This document shows, piece by piece, positions 24,892-30,276 of a DNA stretch of 38,566 nucleotides. The notes below the pieces were generated by a model. That model searched no databases. It was given only the letters and a program-made list of their open reading frames with translations, and was not told the DNA's origin. This stretch comes from a virus, in IMG/VR virus record IMGVR_UViG_3300011116_000739, positions 1 to 38,566 of that record; one strand, given 5' to 3'. Numbering within the stretch: position 1 is the first letter of the stretch; the number at the start of each line of letters is the position of its first letter. The position numbers and the translations under genes were made by a program.

Positions 24892-25303
24892 TATCTAAAT
24901 TAACTTGATCTTCAATTCTGTAAGAATACTTGTACCAAATGAAGGTTTCATACAAAACAACACAAGGATGGCCTTCTACAAAGTCTACTCTAGGAGGATA
25001 AGGTTGACCATTAGGTCCAGGAGGAAAATCTGATAGTTTTAACATCACTACATCACCCCTTTTAAAAGACGAATCTTTATGTGCTGCTATAACTGCACAT
25101 CTAAATTCACCATTTAAACTTTCAGGAAGAATAATACCATTTAATTTCTTCTCTTTTGCAGGTAATGGTTGAAGAACAATTCTATCCTTCATTACTTCAC
25201 CTGAAATCTTAGCTAATTTGTCAAACTTTGTGACATCTAACTCATTTGTGTCTACCAATAACCCGTTATTGTCGACACCTAATCTACCATTTGTTTTACT
25301 CAT
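24875..25303 (-). CDS. GroES-like co-chaperonin
   Basis: 142 residues. After a 30-residue lead, the order of elements follows GroES/Hsp10: VMKDRIVLQPLPAKEKKLNG (compare the P.DRV.V...E...GGI core), then GIILPESLNGEFRCAVIAAH, where the mobile-loop position is short, then KRGDVVMLKLSDFPPGPNGQ and HPCVVLYETFIWYKYSYRIE matching the terminal strands. T4 gp31 and related phage proteins replace GroES to fold the capsid protein, so this protein could dock on host GroEL for capsid or other virion protein folding. The family assignment is from motif order; the GroEL-binding hydrophobic tripeptide in the loop (IIL) is present. Overlaps the next gene by 17 bases. Confidence 0.65.
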   Translation of the reverse strand: MSKTNGRLGVDNNGLLVDTNELDVTKFDKLAKISGEVMKDRIVLQPLPAKEKKLNGIILPESLNGEFRCAVIAAHKDSSFKRGDVVMLKLSDFPPGPNGQPYPPRVDFVEGHPCVVLYETFIWYKYSYRIEDQVNLDNDGKY

Positions 25304-25304
25304 T

Positions 25305-25412
25305 TTACTCTGTTTTTAATATGTACGTATTATTAGGACCTATATAGATAGTATATTCCGTTTTTATAACAGATAACTGTGAAGCTATTACTAATAGGTC
25401 CTCTAATCTCAT
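25305..25412 (-). CDS. 35-aa hypothetical protein
   Basis: A short frame with ATG at 25412 and TAA at 25305 fills the gap between the RepL and GroES-like genes: MRLEDLLVIASQLSVIKTEY then TIYIGPNNTYILKTE. The ATG overlaps the RepL stop as ATGA and the stop lies one base before the GroES-like start, the tight packing used elsewhere in this operon. No function recognised. Confidence 0.5.
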   Translation of the reverse strand: MRLEDLLVIASQLSVIKTEYTIYIGPNNTYILKTE

Positions 25413-25936
25413 TTTTTAAACGTTAAATTGTTCTTTAAATCCATACATTTAGAACGTTCTCCCTTAAAAAAGAACTTAGGATTTATCCAAAACCAACCTT
25501 TATAGGCTGTAGCTGAAATAAACCCACTATCTAATAAAGATTTCTTAGCATTCCAGACTGTAGTTCTAGACGATATTCCATATACCTTCATAAAATCAGT
25601 AGTATCAATAGCACAATATAATGTATCCTGTCTAAGACAGTACAACAATATATATTCTAACAATATTCTACCTTCTTTACTTAGTTTTAAGAAATACGGT
25701 TTCAAATCTACACCATTATTCTCGTAATATAAATGAATACTCCTATCTTTTTCTAAGATATAGCTTTTTTTTAACTGATCTGTGTGACCTAAAGAAGTAA
25801 CTATACCATTTTGTACCTTAATATTCTTAGGATCTACTCTAGTTTCGTATTTATTTAATATTACTACAGGAATTTCTAAAGTTTCAATAAATGGATTAAC
25901 AGCATTTTTTAAGCCTTCTGGTGTGTGCTTGCCCAT
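25409..25936 (-). CDS. repL: RepL-like replication initiation protein (winged helix)
   Basis: 175 residues. The second half carries the RepL landmarks: a Ser/Lys helix FLKLSKEGRILLEYILLYCL, then TTDFMKVYGISSRTTVWNAK with the winged-helix recognition helix (GIS..T...A...L), a wing KSLLDSGFISATAYKGWFWI, and WINPKFFFKGER, equivalent to the family signature YWINP..FF.GDR. RepL proteins initiate plasmid replication in Firmicutes plasmids, and relatives are known in crAss-like phages. It lies near the divergent control region, so the binding site may be there. The first 90 residues are unlike the classic family and may contact other proteins. Confidence 0.75.
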   Translation of the reverse strand: MGKHTPEGLKNAVNPFIETLEIPVVILNKYETRVDPKNIKVQNGIVTSLGHTDQLKKSYILEKDRSIHLYYENNGVDLKPYFLKLSKEGRILLEYILLYCLRQDTLYCAIDTTDFMKVYGISSRTTVWNAKKSLLDSGFISATAYKGWFWINPKFFFKGERSKCMDLKNNLTFKK

Positions 25937-26160
25937 AACTCAGCTGCCTTTCTTAAAGCTACCACATATTCAATATACCCTTCTTTGTTAGTGTCAATAA
26001 TAGGACCACCTTCTCCAAAAGGACCAATGTGATAAGAGCCTTCTCCTACTTCTTCTTGTAATTGTTCTCTAAATTGTTCTTCATTAAACACGTATTCAGT
26101 GTTCTCATGTACAGAGATAGAACCTTGTTCATCTGCTGTGTTTATCGTTGTTTCTTCCAT
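25909..26160 (-). CDS. First gene of the leftward operon, acidic hypothetical (83 aa)
   Basis: 83 residues, acidic: MEETTINTADEQGSISVHEN, EEQFREQLQEEVGEGSYHIG, then a helix EYVVALRKAAELWASTHQKA. It is the leader gene of the virion operon, with its ATG at 26160 directly beside the divergent region, and overlaps RepL by 28 bases. An acidic small protein before RepL could be a copy-control or anti-repressor protein, but I see no motif. Confidence 0.55.
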   Translation of the reverse strand: MEETTINTADEQGSISVHENTEYVFNEEQFREQLQEEVGEGSYHIGPFGEGGPIIDTNKEGYIEYVVALRKAAELWASTHQKA

Positions 26161-26161
26161 G

Positions 26162-26330
26162 GTTCAAATATATGAACATTTATATTAAAAATGAACAATG
26201 TTCAAAAGTCCGAAGCTTAACTGTCTGAATATCAGGGAGAAATCTTGTGAAAATATAGATATATATATACTACAGTTTTATAGGTTAATATGCTGTTAAT
26301 CATATAGTTACGTGTTTAGGAAATGAACAT
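26162..26330. promoter_or_regulatory. Divergent control region with TGAACA-type operators; possible origin
   Basis: This AT-rich stretch separates the leftward virion operon from the rightward block. It has GTTCA-N6-TGAAC at 26162-26177, a perfect palindrome TGAACAATGTTCA at 26192-26204 and a third TGAACAT at 26324-26330, so the motif TGAACA/TGTTCA occurs in three places, as expected for a repressor or initiator binding site. Within the first repeat, CAAATATA (26165-26172) reads on the minus strand as TATATTTG, which matches the Bacteroidota -7 consensus TAnnTTTG; the matching -33 box is weak and the start point would fall close to the ATG. A very AT-rich block (26254-26300) would suit a melting element. 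Origin function is inference from the RepL gene beside it. Confidence 0.45.
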
Positions 26331-26340
26331 TGATAAAAAT

Positions 26341-26469
26341 ACCCCCCATAAGTAAGCCTTTAAAAACAAGCCCCCCCATACCATTTTTATTATAAGTATC
26401 GGGGGATGTGCCAGGTCAATTAAACAGCCCCGACCTATGAGGACACACTTTGTGTATCCCCACTTATGG
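26341..26469. other. C-rich blocks and inverted repeats before the hairpin array
   Basis: Two runs of C occur here, ACCCCCCAT at 26341-26349 and GCCCCCCCAT at 26370-26379, unusual in this AT-rich sequence, together with GGGGGAT at 26401-26407. CCATAAGT (26346-26353) and ACTTATGG (26462-26469) are a perfect 8-bp inverted pair around the whole segment. Inside, AGGTC/GACCT (26413-26417/26432-26436) and GGGGAT/ATCCCC (26402-26407/26456-26461) can pair, the latter in competition with CGGGG/CCCCG (26400-26404/26428-26432). This may be the 5' leader of the rightward transcript or part of an origin; mutually exclusive pairings suggest a switch, but that is inference. Confidence 0.4.
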
Positions 26470-26777
26470 AAAAAATTAAAATTTCTTCAATTGAAAGCCT
26501 CAAGGAGGCATTCAATTCTTTTGGCCTTAATGCTGCCGCAGAGGCCAAAAAGATTCTACAAGTTCCTACAGAACTTATTGCAGAATCGTTACTTAATAGT
26601 GTCAATGATGACACTAAGAAGTTAACGATTATCAAACTTCAAGGTTTCACCGTAAAGTTTGATACTGTTCTTTTGACAAAAATCATTATGTCAAAAGAAA
26701 TTGAAATTAGCCTCTTCGAGGCTGTTAATTCCAAAAATGAGACCATTAAATGGTCAAGGATTACTGCTGCAGTCTAA
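26466..26777 (+). CDS. 103-codon ORF within the hairpin array
   Basis: The frame from ATG 26466 to TAA 26775-26777 encodes a protein-like, Lys/Glu/Ile-rich sequence (MEKIKISSIESLKEAFNSFG to SRITAAV). It has two related pieces, IESLKEAFNS near the start and IEISLFEAVNS near the end, and in both the DNA encodes the same hairpin GCCTC-NNN-GAGGC. It lacks a Shine-Dalgarno site, as do most genes here. The unusual point is that the whole frame is packed into consecutive stem-loops (see the ncRNA entry), and its stop lies in the loop of the last long one. It may be a true coding RNA with extreme structure, or a non-coding RNA with a chance ORF; the smooth amino-acid composition mildly favours coding. 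No family recognised. Confidence 0.45.
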   Translation: MEKIKISSIESLKEAFNSFGLNAAAEAKKILQVPTELIAESLLNSVNDDTKKLTIIKLQGFTVKFDTVLLTKIIMSKEIEISLFEAVNSKNETIKWSRITAAV

Positions 26778-26828
26778 CGACTGTGGCAGTAATGCCTTTG
26801 ATTAGATTATATATGTATAGATAATCTA
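26489..26828 (+). ncRNA. Tandem array of about ten stem-loops
   Basis: Hairpins follow each other almost without gaps. (1) AATTGAA-GCCTC/GAGGC-TTCAATT, 26489-26517. (2) TTTTGGCCT/AGGCCAAAA, 26519-26550. (3) AAGTTC/GAACTT, 26560-26576. (4) AATCGTTA/TAACGATT enclosing AGTGTCA/TGACACT, 26584-26630. (5) ATCAAACTT/AAGTTTGAT with inner GGT/ACC, 26631-26663. (6) TTCTTTTGACA/TGTCAAAAGAA, 26668-26699. (7) AATT...AGCCTC/GAGGCT...AATT, 26705-26730. (8) GACCAT/ATGGTC, 26741-26755. (9) a 15-bp stem with two G-U pairs and loop TAAC, 26760-26793. (10) TAGATTAT/ATAATCTA, 26803-26828. About two thirds of the bases are paired by hand count. Loops are short (3-10 nt). It lies at the start of the rightward block. 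Role unknown: a structured leader, a protein sponge, or a strongly folded mRNA. Confidence 0.7.
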
Positions 26829-26918
26829 TCTGCCTTGTCACTCATCCCTATATTTATTACGTTTTAAAATTCTTTTCAAATCATAACTTTATATAGTATA
26901 ACACTTCTATATCATACC

Positions 26919-27050
26919 ATGAAAAAACACCATTTCATCATCACATTTGTAGCATTTGTGTTGATAACATCTTGTACTACCAAAAAATCATGCCATGTTA
27001 AACGTGGATATGGTTCACTTCAACATCATTCTTGGGGTAGTCGATTTTAA
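26919..27050 (+). CDS. 43-aa small lipoprotein
   Basis: ATG at 26919 to TAA at 27048-27050. The N-terminus MKKHHFIITFVAFVLITSC is a lipoprotein signal peptide with lipobox LITSC; the mature part is about 25 residues (TTKKSCHVKRGYGSLQHHSW), basic and His/aromatic-rich, and contains a second Cys. Such minimal lipoproteins in phages are sometimes superinfection-exclusion or receptor-masking proteins, but nothing here proves that. It sits alone between two RNA-rich stretches. Confidence 0.6.
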   Translation: MKKHHFIITFVAFVLITSCTTKKSCHVKRGYGSLQHHSWGSRF

Positions 27051-27058
27051 CTTCTTGT

Positions 27059-27432
27059 CCTAAGCATGACATTAAACTGCTTATTCTATTTCCAAATTCT
27101 AGTTATAATTAATTGGTAATATAACAGCTTAGACAACTGTTTTCCTATACTAGATAGGTTCTTATTGCTCATGGTAGTGGCTTCCATGTAAAATATTGAG
27201 ACTGCTTTATGAAACCTTAAATTAACCTGGAAAGGTTGTGCCGCTTGAAAGTCATGGCATGTAAAAGAAAACAACTTTATGATGATGCTAAAGCATTACA
27301 CCTAAGCATGTGTATAAACTGCTTATTTAATGCACCATTTCTACTTCCCAAGGGTAGACAATTGTAATATGTAATGGGGTGGAGAGGCTTGAGATAATAT
27401 CAAGATAGTAAACCAAATAAATATTACAATTG
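27059..27432 (+). ncRNA. RNA-like segment with a duplicated hairpin and long-range stem
   Basis: No convincing gene lies between 27051 and 27613. The 10-mer CCTAAGCATG occurs at 27059 and 27301, each time opening a hairpin TAAGCA-N11-TGCTTA (27061-27083 and 27303-27325), and the two copies stay similar for about 40 bases, so this is a diverged duplication. After copy 1 come GTTATA/TATAAC (27102-27125), CATGG/CCATG (27170-27188) and AACCT-GGAA-AGGTT (27224-27237). After copy 2, CAATTGTAATAT (27359-27370) pairs perfectly with ATATTACAATTG (27421-27432), enclosing CTTGA/TCAAG (27388-27404). This suggests two related structured RNAs of roughly 130-240 nt. Function is unknown. Confidence 0.45.
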
Positions 27433-27532
27433 AGTGCAGAGGGGATTAATTTTAAATTACTGGTTAAACCAGCATTTTAGCGTCAGTTATTGTATTTAAA
27501 CTGCGTTGGTAGCAACATAATAGCTATTCTTT

Positions 27533-27576
27533 GTATATGTTGTAACATATTGTATAACTTTATGTTACAACTATAC
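27533..27576 (+). promoter_or_regulatory. Long inverted repeat upstream of the small-gene block
   Basis: GTTGTAACATA (27539-27549) pairs with TATGTTACAAC (27561-27571), and GTATA/TATAC (27533-27537/27572-27576) extends it with one bulged T, about 16 bp in total. It is 38 bases before the first ATG (27614). Just upstream, TTGG (27506) and TATTCTTTG (27525) loosely resemble Bacteroidota -33/-7 boxes, so this could be an operator at the transcription start or a 5' RNA hairpin. Weakly supported as to function. Confidence 0.4.
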
Positions 27577-27613
27577 ATAGAATTTCAATTGTAAAACCTT
27601 AATAACCAATAAC

Positions 27614-27862
27614 ATGATAAAAAACTATTCTATTAAACTACTTAAATTATTAGTAGTTTTCGTTTTAACAAACCTGTTTGTTTTCCTTGTATTTCAAATT
27701 GCATATACCTTTGGTAATGGATTTGAAATTATGTCTGAAGGTGCTAGACACACTTCAGTATTCATCTCTTGTATAATATATGTGGGTATATTAGGTGTGC
27801 TGTTCTTTTATGAAGACAATAAAGAATCATTGGAAGAACCAATGTTATTGAAAACATTATGA
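27614..27862 (+). CDS. Small two-helix membrane protein (82 aa)
   Basis: 82 residues with two hydrophobic segments, about 9-34 (LLKLLVVFVLTNLFVFLVFQ) and 47-66 (SVFISCIIYVGILGVLFFY), and an acidic tail (EDNKESLEEPMLLKTL). It heads a run of tiny genes, with an ATGA overlap to the following lipoprotein. No family recognised; small early membrane proteins in phages often affect host membrane state or exclude other phages. Confidence 0.6.
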   Translation: MIKNYSIKLLKLLVVFVLTNLFVFLVFQIAYTFGNGFEIMSEGARHTSVFISCIIYVGILGVLFFYEDNKESLEEPMLLKTL

Positions 27863-28020
27863 GAACAATTATTCTCTTGACGGTAGTAATGATTACATTA
27901 CTATCGTCTTGTGGAATAAGTACATCAACTGTTTCCACATATTACAGACGTCAATACACTACAGATTCTACTGTAATAGACGTAACTTATGATTCAACTG
28001 TTACCTATTTATTTAAATAA
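27859..28020 (+). CDS. 53-aa small lipoprotein
   Basis: ATG at 27859 overlaps the TGA of the previous gene. The N-terminus MRTIILLTVVMITLLSSCGI has a lipobox LSSC; the mature part is Thr/Ser/Tyr-rich (STVSTYYRRQYTTDSTVIDV then TYDSTVTYLFK). It is the second small lipoprotein in this block and forms a pair with the upstream membrane protein. Role unknown. Confidence 0.6.
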   Translation: MRTIILLTVVMITLLSSCGISTSTVSTYYRRQYTTDSTVIDVTYDSTVTYLFK

Positions 28021-28026
28021 ACTTTT

Positions 28027-28155
28027 ATGACTTACACTATATCTCAACGACTCTCTAAGGTTCAGAGACCCGTTAAAGCTACTGTTAAATCAGTAGACCC
28101 GAAATCGTCTAAAGACAAAAAGAAATCAGAAGTATTCATCATTAAATGTTATTAA
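28027..28155 (+). CDS. 42-aa basic hypothetical protein
   Basis: ATG at 28027, TAA at 28153-28155. The product is Lys/Arg/Ser-rich (MTYTISQRLSKVQRPVKATV, then KSVDPKSSKDKKKSEVFIIK). Six bases separate it from the upstream lipoprotein stop and three from the next gene. A basic microprotein of this kind could bind nucleic acid or a host protein; no motif. Confidence 0.5.
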   Translation: MTYTISQRLSKVQRPVKATVKSVDPKSSKDKKKSEVFIIKCY

Positions 28156-28158
28156 ATT

Positions 28159-28323
28159 ATGACAAACAAGAATTATGGTCCTCAGTATGAGCAATTTAAT
28201 GCTAATTTGAAAAGAGAAATCAATCAGAACAAAGTCAATATTGACTATTCTGTATTTAAGAAATCTCCAGAAGAAAAGTCTCTTCTAAAGAAATTCAAAT
28301 CTTTATTTAAACATGGCAAATAG
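28159..28323 (+). CDS. 54-aa hypothetical protein
   Basis: ATG at 28159, TAG at 28321-28323, one of the places where TAG clearly serves as a stop. Sequence MTNKNYGPQYEQFNANLKRE, INQNKVNIDYSVFKKSPEEK, then a basic helix SLLKKFKSLFKHGK. It overlaps the following membrane-protein gene by 11 bases. No function recognised. Confidence 0.5.
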   Translation: MTNKNYGPQYEQFNANLKREINQNKVNIDYSVFKKSPEEKSLLKKFKSLFKHGK

Positions 28324-28588
28324 AAATTTTGGAATCATAATAGGAGGTATATTCCTATTATGTTCCATTCTATCTTTTGTGTCAACCCTTGATTATCAGA
28401 TAGATACAGTACAAACAGAAATTACTTTAAAATGTAATATCATTATGCTTATCATATCTGCTGTATTCTTTGTGTTCTTTTTAATGTATGCATTCCTATT
28501 ATCTAGTACAAGTAGTAGAGATTGGAATATACTATCATTAGAAGAGTATAAAGAAACAAAATATGGGCCATTTAAAGATAGATTTTAA
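28313..28588 (+). CDS. Small two-helix membrane protein (91 aa)
   Basis: 91 residues with hydrophobic stretches about 7-26 (GIIIGGIFLLCSILSFVSTL) and 43-64 (IIMLIISAVFFVFFLMYAFL), followed by a hydrophilic tail (SSTSSRDWNILSLEEYKETK). Part of the early small-gene run. Unknown function. Confidence 0.55.
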   Translation: MANRNFGIIIGGIFLLCSILSFVSTLDYQIDTVQTEITLKCNIIMLIISAVFFVFFLMYAFLLSSTSSRDWNILSLEEYKETKYGPFKDRF

Positions 28589-28677
28589 CAACATTGTGCT
28601 ATCAATATTAAAATAGCGGTGGAATAGAGCAACCTTAGGCCTCTAAAATTAAAAAACAATTTTAAACCAATTAAATT

Positions 28678-29166
28678 ATGTCAAACTATTTAGTAAAAAT
28701 CAATCAATCTGAAGTTAAACAAGACAAAAACGACAGAAACTACAAAACCGTTACATTTTCTGAAGTTGTAATGATGAAAACTCCATTTGGAGATGTGTTA
28801 AAACCATCTTCTCAAACTAGAACTCGTTCTGTAAACTGTTATGAAAAGAGTTATTTGAACGATAAAGAACAACCAGGTTATTCTGATTCTATTTTTGACC
28901 CTAAAAATCCAGTTAAAGGTGGATTATTTCAAGGTGAAATAGTATCAGCTATTGTTGAACCCTACGATATTGTAGACACTAGAACTGGTGAAGTTAAAGT
29001 TGTAGACAAATATACTACTCTTGTGTTTGGAGATTCTGATTCACCTGCATTTAAAGCTGAAATTAGAGCAGCATTTAAATCACAAGGTCATGTAATGGTA
29101 GAATCTGCTGATCCTATTATGATTTTGGCTAAAGAAGAAACTGTTGAAGCTAACGAAGTATTCTAA
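28678..29166 (+). CDS. Possible single-stranded DNA-binding-like protein (162 aa)
   Basis: 162 residues, strand-rich, no membrane segments. SNYLVKINQSEVKQDKNDRN, YKTVTFSEVVMMKTPFGDVL, QTRTRSVNCYEKSYL, LFQGEIVSAIVEPYDIVDTR and VDKYTTLVFGDSDSPAFKAE give a five-strand pattern that could be an OB-fold, and the acidic C-terminus (AKEETVEANEVF) resembles the tail of SSB-type proteins that recruits partners. It precedes replication-related genes in the early region. The SSB idea is inference; no diagnostic motif. Confidence 0.5.
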   Translation: MSNYLVKINQSEVKQDKNDRNYKTVTFSEVVMMKTPFGDVLKPSSQTRTRSVNCYEKSYLNDKEQPGYSDSIFDPKNPVKGGLFQGEIVSAIVEPYDIVDTRTGEVKVVDKYTTLVFGDSDSPAFKAEIRAAFKSQGHVMVESADPIMILAKEETVEANEVF

Positions 29167-29176
29167 TTAACGAGTT

Positions 29177-29434
29177 ATGTTAATAGCTAAAGAAGGTACC
29201 GAAGCAGTATGGAAATTTAGAGATGGGTCAATAGTACCCATTTCTAAATTATCTAACCAACAATTAAAAGAATGTAGAAACACTGCATTAAGACAGATGC
29301 AAAGGCATTATGACTTAATGAATCTCTTTACTGATTTAACAAATCAATTAGAAATTGAACTTCACGAAAGAATCCAACATGTACAACAAGAATTAGATTA
29401 TCTTGTTAATCAGGATTTAAGTGAATTAGATTAA
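29177..29434 (+). CDS. Small coiled-coil protein (85 aa)
   Basis: 85 residues. A short beta start (AKEGTEAVWKFRDGSIVPIS) is followed by helix (NQQLKECRNTALRQMQRHYD, LTNQLEIELHERIQHVQQEL) with heptad-like spacing, ending in acidic DLSELD. Ten bases after the SSB-like gene, so likely co-expressed. No family recognised. Confidence 0.55.
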   Translation: MLIAKEGTEAVWKFRDGSIVPISKLSNQQLKECRNTALRQMQRHYDLMNLFTDLTNQLEIELHERIQHVQQELDYLVNQDLSELD

Positions 29435-29472
29435 GCATTGTTTTTTTAATTATTTATAAGTGGGCTTATAAC

Positions 29473-29497
29473 GGTACAAGATATATAATCTTGTGCC
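29473..29497 (+). other. Intergenic hairpin
   Basis: GGTACAAGAT (29473-29482) pairs with ATCTTGTGCC (29488-29497), 10 bp with one G-U pair and a 5-base loop; TGGG (29461-29464) and CCCA (29506-29509) could close it further. There is no clear U-tract behind it, so it may be a processing or stability hairpin rather than a terminator. Confidence 0.5.
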
Positions 29498-29526
29498 TTA
29501 TATGACCCATTATTAAAATTTTAACT

Positions 29527-29706
29527 ATGTACAAATTAATATTATTAGGGTATAGTTTAGCATTACCCACACTTGTTTTTATGATGTTTGCAATATTTAA
29601 AAGTGCACCATTTTGGTTAAAAGTGTTGTTTCAAGGTACAGCATTTGTTTCTTTAGTGGTATATGTATTACTTTTGCTCAATCATTTTCATTTTATAACA
29701 CTTTAA
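29527..29706 (+). CDS. 59-aa membrane protein
   Basis: ATG at 29527, TAA at 29704-29706. Two hydrophobic segments: residues 3-24 (KLILLGYSLALPTLVFMMFA) and 35-55 (LFQGTAFVSLVVYVLLLLN), almost no charge. It ends 10 bases before the next ATG. One more of the short membrane proteins of this block; function unknown. Confidence 0.55.
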   Translation: MYKLILLGYSLALPTLVFMMFAIFKSAPFWLKVLFQGTAFVSLVVYVLLLLNHFHFITL

Positions 29707-29716
29707 ACAAAAAAAT

Positions 29717-29908
29717 ATGAGTTTTAAAGAAAGATTAATTCAAGAAAGAGACGAATTACAATATAAACGTGATAAACTTGTTGTTTTTTTTAGTACAAAA
29801 ACATTTGATGATTTAGACAAACATCAACAAAATTTGTTACAAATTCAATCTAATGTAATGTTTACTTATCTTGAAATTCTTGATCAAAGAATTGAATTAT
29901 TAGACTAA
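29717..29908 (+). CDS. 63-aa helical hypothetical protein
   Basis: 63 residues, charged and helical (MSFKERLIQERDELQYKRDK, DDLDKHQQNLLQIQSNVMFT then YLEILDQRIELLD), with coiled-coil character at both ends. Last gene before the RNA-rich stretch at 29916. No function recognised. Confidence 0.5.
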   Translation: MSFKERLIQERDELQYKRDKLVVFFSTKTFDDLDKHQQNLLQIQSNVMFTYLEILDQRIELLD

Positions 29909-29915
29909 AAACAAA

Positions 29916-30258
29916 TTAGCCCTCTGTTGGTGCACCAATAAGGATCGAAGCTCTGAGAAATATAGACTCAGCTAAAACGTAGGTTAGCACAGTAGTGGTC
30001 TGGGGAGATTCTAAAACCACACCCGATAGGGTATAGAAAGTGTTCTTTGAAAGGTATTTATACCTGAAAGGGTATAGAATAGTCAGGTGGTGTAAAAATA
30101 ACACATGGGTGAGCCATATAAAAGAGCAAAAGACCAAGCAACAGGGGTAGTACCTGTCCTGACTACTATGGTTGTAAGGTAACCTTAAACTTTCTAACCT
30201 GTACCCTTGAGAAACTCGTATTAAAGATAAGCAGGTTAGCTTCGATATAAAAGGGTAA
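29916..30258 (+). ncRNA. Large structured RNA, about 340 nt
   Basis: No plus-strand ORF exists, but the segment folds by hand into an elaborate structure. The long-range helix ATCGAAGCT (29944-29952)/AGCTTCGAT (30238-30246), 9 bp, encloses about 285 nt; outside it TTA-CCCT pairs AGGG-TAA (29916-29923/30252-30258, one bulge). Inside are CTGAG/CTCAG (29953-29971), GTGGT/ACCAC (29995-30020), ACCC-GATA-GGGT (30021-30032), AGGTA-TTTA-TACCT (30052-30065), the helix TAGTCAGG/CCTGACTA (30080-30087/30158-30165) enclosing GTGT/ACAC (30090-30104) and ACAGG/CCTGT (30141-30157), GGTT/AACC (30170-30184), and AACCTG/CAGGTT (30196-30201/30232-30237). AGGGTATAGAA occurs twice (30028, 30069). It ends just before a tRNA-like gene. 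In size, complexity, phage location and tRNA neighbour it resembles the GOLLD/ROOL type of giant RNAs, without a recognised sequence match. Confidence 0.65.
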
Positions 30259-30276
30259 GAGAATAAGAAGCAAATT

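Noticed and set aside
26435-26635. ORFs in other frames over the hairpin array (62-66 codons, both strands)
   Set aside because: Inverted repeats make both strands similar, so open frames appear on each. Only the 26466 frame has a sensible composition and extent.
27086-27274. Minus-strand ORF of 62 codons
   Set aside because: It is antisense in a hairpin-rich gene-free stretch, with no partner genes on that strand and an unconvincing composition.
29916-30258. RNase P RNA, tmRNA or group I intron
   Set aside because: I found no P4-type RNase P core, no tmRNA tag or tRNA-like end within it, and no R/S pairing of a group I intron.
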